From: DASUBV01 sp036501025
GTDB taxonomy: Bacteria; Actinomycetota; Actinomycetes; Streptosporangiales; Streptosporangiaceae
Length of the DNA stretch: 64,000 nucleotides
Assembly: GCA_036501025.1 (NCBI GenBank)
Contig: DASYBB010000074.1
Coordinates: 1-64,000 of the forward strand
Direction of reading: 5' to 3'
The notes below the pieces were generated by a model. The model did no database searches and had not been told where the DNA came from. It saw nothing but the letters and a program-made list of their open reading frames with translations. The position numbers and the translations under genes are program-made. Below, one piece after another: positions 61,774 through 64,000 of this stretch; the first letter of the stretch is position 1; the number at the start of each line of letters is the position of its first letter.

Positions 61774-62850
61774 CTAGCGGATTGCCCGGCGCGAGATGCG
61801 AATGATGCCGGTCACCAGGGGGCGCGCGACGCCGATGCCCGCGATCGCGATGAGCGCGGGCCAGGCCGCCGACCCCTGCGCGCCCGGCACCACCAGCCGC
61901 AGCAGCGCGACGGCGGCCGCGGCGCTCCCGTCGATCGCGGCGGCAATGGCCGCGATCGTGGCCAGCCAGTGGCGGCGGCGCAGCATCCGCGCGAGGTGGC
62001 GGCGCCCGGCCGGCGGCAGCCGCCCCATCTGGCGTGCCGCGTAACCGCAGGCCAGGGCGGCCAGGACCGCCATCACGGGAATGTAGGCCACGAGCGGGAC
62101 GCCGCCCAGCAAGGCCAGCACGATCCCGGCCGCGATCACTACCGACGCCAGCACTGTGATGTTGGTCACGACCTTGGCCAGGGCGATTTCCGTATTGCGG
62201 CCAAATATCGCGACTCCGGGCGCGGCCCGGGCCGCGCGCAGGAAGTAGCCCGCGGCGCCCCCGATGTCCTGCTCGCGCAGGCTGATCCGGCCCAGCTCGT
62301 TGATGGCGGCTGAGTGATCGGGGTCGATGGCCAGGGCCGCCTGCTGATGCGCCCGGGCCCGGGCCAGGTCGCCCGCGGCCAGGGCCACCTTGCCCGCGGT
62401 GAACTGCACGTCCGGCTCGTCGGGCGCGAGCGACAGCGCGGTCGCCGCGGCCCGGGCGGCCTGCTGCGGCTGCCCGGCCGCCGTCGCGGCCTGGGCCAGG
62501 CAGACATGTGACCGCCACACCGCCGGCGCCAGCCCGCAGGCCCGGACCGCGGCGGTGACCGCCTCCGGGCCGCGGCCGAGGCTGACCAGCGCGGTACTGG
62601 CCAGCCGGAACGGCCAGTGATCGGCCGGGCTGACGGCGATGGCGCGGTGCGCCGCGGCCAGGGCCTCGGCCCAGCGGCCCGCGCCCAGGTGCGCCCGCGA
62701 CATCAGCGACCACGCCCGCGCCCCGTCCGGCTCCGCGGCGACGATGCGGCTCAGCAGCCGGGCGGCCTCGTCGAACCGGCCGACCTCGATCATCGCCGCG
62801 GCCCGGCCGAGCCCGGCCGCCGTGCCCGACGGGGCGGTCCCGGCGCTCAC
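61774..62850 (-). CDS. TPR-repeat membrane protein
   Basis: 358 aa. At least six TPR-like helical pairs (residues 1-205; for example GRFDEAARLLSRIVAAEPDGARAWSLMSRAHLGAGRWAEALAAAHRAIAVSP) are followed by two hydrophobic hairpins (VVTNITVLASVVIAAGIVLALLGGVPLVAYIPVMAVLAALACGYAA; WLATIAAIAAAIDGSAAAAVALL). The TPR part should be cytoplasmic and bind partners. It starts at GTG 62850, overlapping the AAA+ ATPase stop, so the two products are made together and probably form one complex. The longer frame to 63249 is a shadow of the ATPase gene. Confidence 0.85.
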   Translation of the reverse strand: MSAGTAPSGTAAGLGRAAAMIEVGRFDEAARLLSRIVAAEPDGARAWSLMSRAHLGAGRWAEALAAAHRAIAVSPADHWPFRLASTALVSLGRGPEAVTAAVRACGLAPAVWRSHVCLAQAATAAGQPQQAARAAATALSLAPDEPDVQFTAGKVALAAGDLARARAHQQAALAIDPDHSAAINELGRISLREQDIGGAAGYFLRAARAAPGVAIFGRNTEIALAKVVTNITVLASVVIAAGIVLALLGGVPLVAYIPVMAVLAALACGYAARQMGRLPPAGRRHLARMLRRRHWLATIAAIAAAIDGSAAAAVALLRLVVPGAQGSAAWPALIAIAGIGVARPLVTGIIRISRRAIR

Positions 62851-64000
62851 AGCAGCTTCCGCTTCTTCAGGTAGGCGGCCAGGTCGTCGTAGGCGCCGCC
62901 CTCGTTGGCGAACAGGGCGACGTTGCGGGCTGACTCGAACCACGGCCCGATGGACGGCGTGATCTCGCCGATCGCCGCGACCAGGTCGGGCGGCCCGATC
63001 ATGCGGACCTGGCCGCTGCGCGCCGAGTCGAGCAGGGCCAGCTCGGCGGCCGACTCGCAGGCGTGCGCGATGTCGGCGGCCGAGTAGCCGTCGGTCAGGG
63101 CGGCCAGCCGGGTCAGGTCGATGCCGGCCACCGGCCGGTCCCTCAGGTGAAACCGGAAGACGGCCTCGCGGGCCGCCGCGTCCGGGGGCAGGACCAGCAG
63201 CATCCGGTCGAACCGGCCGGGCCGGCGCAGGGCGCTGTCCACGTCCCACGGGTGGTTGCTGGCCCCGAGAATGAACACGCCCTCGTTGCCGGCGGACACG
63301 TCGTCCAGCTCCAGCAGCAGCTGGTTGACCGCCGTCCGCATCGCGGAGTTGCGCAGCTGGCTGCGCTTCTGCCCGATCGCGTCGACCTCGTCGAGGAACA
63401 GGACGCAGGGCGAGATCTCCCGCGCGGTGGCGAACAGCTGCCGGATGTTGCGCTCGCTCTGCCCGACGTACATGTCGATGACGTCGGCGAACGAGACGGC
63501 CATGAACCGCGCCCCGAGCTCGCCGGCCACGGCCCGGGCGATGAACGTCTTGCCGCAGCCCGGCGGCCCGTACAGCAGCAGGCCGCCGCGCAGGCTCTTG
63601 TGGTAGAGCCGCCGCAGCTCGGGGTTGCGCAGGGGCGCCAGGAAGGCCGCCTCGAGCCGCGCCTTGACCTCGGTCATCCCGGCCACGTCGGCCAGGGCCA
63701 GGGCGGGCCGCTCGGCCGCGCCGGCCTCCGGCACCGGCGCGGCCGGGGTGCCGCCGCCGTCCCCGGCGGAGACGAACATCGGCGGGACGCTCTCCGAGAA
63801 CTCCGTCTCGGCCGACGCCCAGTCGAATCCGGCCGGCCCGCCGGCCCCCGCCGCCGCCGGTCCCGCCGGGTCGGCCGCCGGCGTCCCGCCCGCCGAAGAC
63901 GCCCGCAGCAGCATCCGCAGCGCCGTCGCGTGCCCGGGGTCGGCGTGCAGGATCGCCCCGAGGTGCGCGATGGCCTCCTCCCGGTGCCCCGCGTCGAGCA
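62847..64000 (-). CDS. TPR-AAA+ ATPase, 5' end outside window
   Basis: At least 384 codons, open at the right edge. The visible part begins with a TPR-like segment (HREEAIAHLGAILHADPGHATALRMLLRA), then a disordered Pro/Ala/Gly stretch and a classical AAA domain: DVAGMTEVKARLEAAFLAPLRNPELRRLYHKS, Walker A LLYGPPGCGKT, pore-loop region DVIDMYVGQSE, Walker B CVLFLDEVDAIG, and the arginine-finger region ASNHPWDVDSALRRPGRFDRML. It is of the CDC48/SpoVK/EccA-like unfoldase type. With the TPR membrane protein encoded immediately downstream it suggests a membrane-linked remodelling machine of unknown client. Confidence 0.9.
   Translation of the reverse strand, partial: LDAGHREEAIAHLGAILHADPGHATALRMLLRASSAGGTPAADPAGPAAAGAGGPAGFDWASAETEFSESVPPMFVSAGDGGGTPAAPVPEAGAAERPALALADVAGMTEVKARLEAAFLAPLRNPELRRLYHKSLRGGLLLYGPPGCGKTFIARAVAGELGARFMAVSFADVIDMYVGQSERNIRQLFATAREISPCVLFLDEVDAIGQKRSQLRNSAMRTAVNQLLLELDDVSAGNEGVFILGASNHPWDVDSALRRPGRFDRMLLVLPPDAAAREAVFRFHLRDRPVAGIDLTRLAALTDGYSAADIAHACESAAELALLDSARSGQVRMIGPPDLVAAIGEITPSIGPWFESARNVALFANEGGAYDDLAAYLKKRKLL

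Overview
The window is chromosomal DNA from a very GC-rich actinomycete. The coding density is high, GTG starts are frequent, and many genes overlap by ATGA or GTGA. The typical actinobacterial families include DUF4193, the CBS-containing IMP-dehydrogenase-like GuaB1, DprE2 with a decaprenyl-phosphate phosphoribosyltransferase-type UbiA, a class I lysyl-tRNA synthetase, GlnR-type boxes before amtB, and GlxA/AraC regulators. I cannot name the genus. No rRNA, CRISPR array or insertion sequence was seen.

Layout. Positions 1-760 have clearly lower GC and hold a truncated membrane-anchored protein of a type common in mobile regions. They end against the 3' end of a tRNA-Pro(GGG) gene (810-883), so this looks like the edge of an integrated element. 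1-10 kb: GH20 hexosaminidase, GT51 glycosyltransferase, GtrA protein, a DrrA/NodI-type ABC exporter with two permeases, a group II PLP decarboxylase, and an AbiEi/endonuclease-like protein. 10-16 kb: a phosphotriesterase-like lactonase divergent from an acyl-CoA dehydrogenase / SDR / acyl-CoA dehydrogenase pair operon. 16-23 kb: a GlxA-PfpI operon, an alpha/beta hydrolase, a GYGQP-repeat membrane protein and lysS. 23-27 kb: an operon of UbiA prenyltransferase, type III polyketide synthase, ICMT-like methyltransferase and FAD hydroxylase, which resembles the srsABC phenolic-lipid operon with a prenyltransferase added. 27-39 kb: a second GlxA regulator, a VOC protein, and a seven-gene operon (LacI regulator, Opp-type ABC importer, lipoprotein, GH3 beta-glucosidase) preceded by two near-identical palindromic operators. 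39.5-42 kb: amtB with GlnR boxes, followed by a decayed copy of the AbiEi/endonuclease gene. 42-49 kb: a cyclase-family/ThDP enzyme pair, a hydrolase, DipZ, a PfpI protein and a U32-like protein. 49-54 kb: an operon of phosphodiester glycosidase, UbiA and DprE2, then guaB1. 54-64 kb: TetR, MFS exporter, lytic transglycosylase, ferrochelatase, inositol phosphatase, a receptor-like pseudokinase, DUF4193, and a TPR/AAA+ pair running off the right edge.

How the genes work together. Four units look like self-contained systems: the polyketide-lipid operon (redox-active lipid or quinol for the membrane), the oligosaccharide uptake operon (import by a peptide-type ABC transporter, hydrolysis by GH3, control by its own LacI protein), the decaprenyl-phospho-pentose operon (arabinose donor for the envelope), and the acyl-CoA oxidation operon with its divergent lactonase. 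A recurrent oddity is in-frame tandem minisatellites of 15 or 18 nt inside at least seven genes. Another is a dispersed palindromic element sharing an arm of the form TGATCGCG..AAGGCTT..CACACC.
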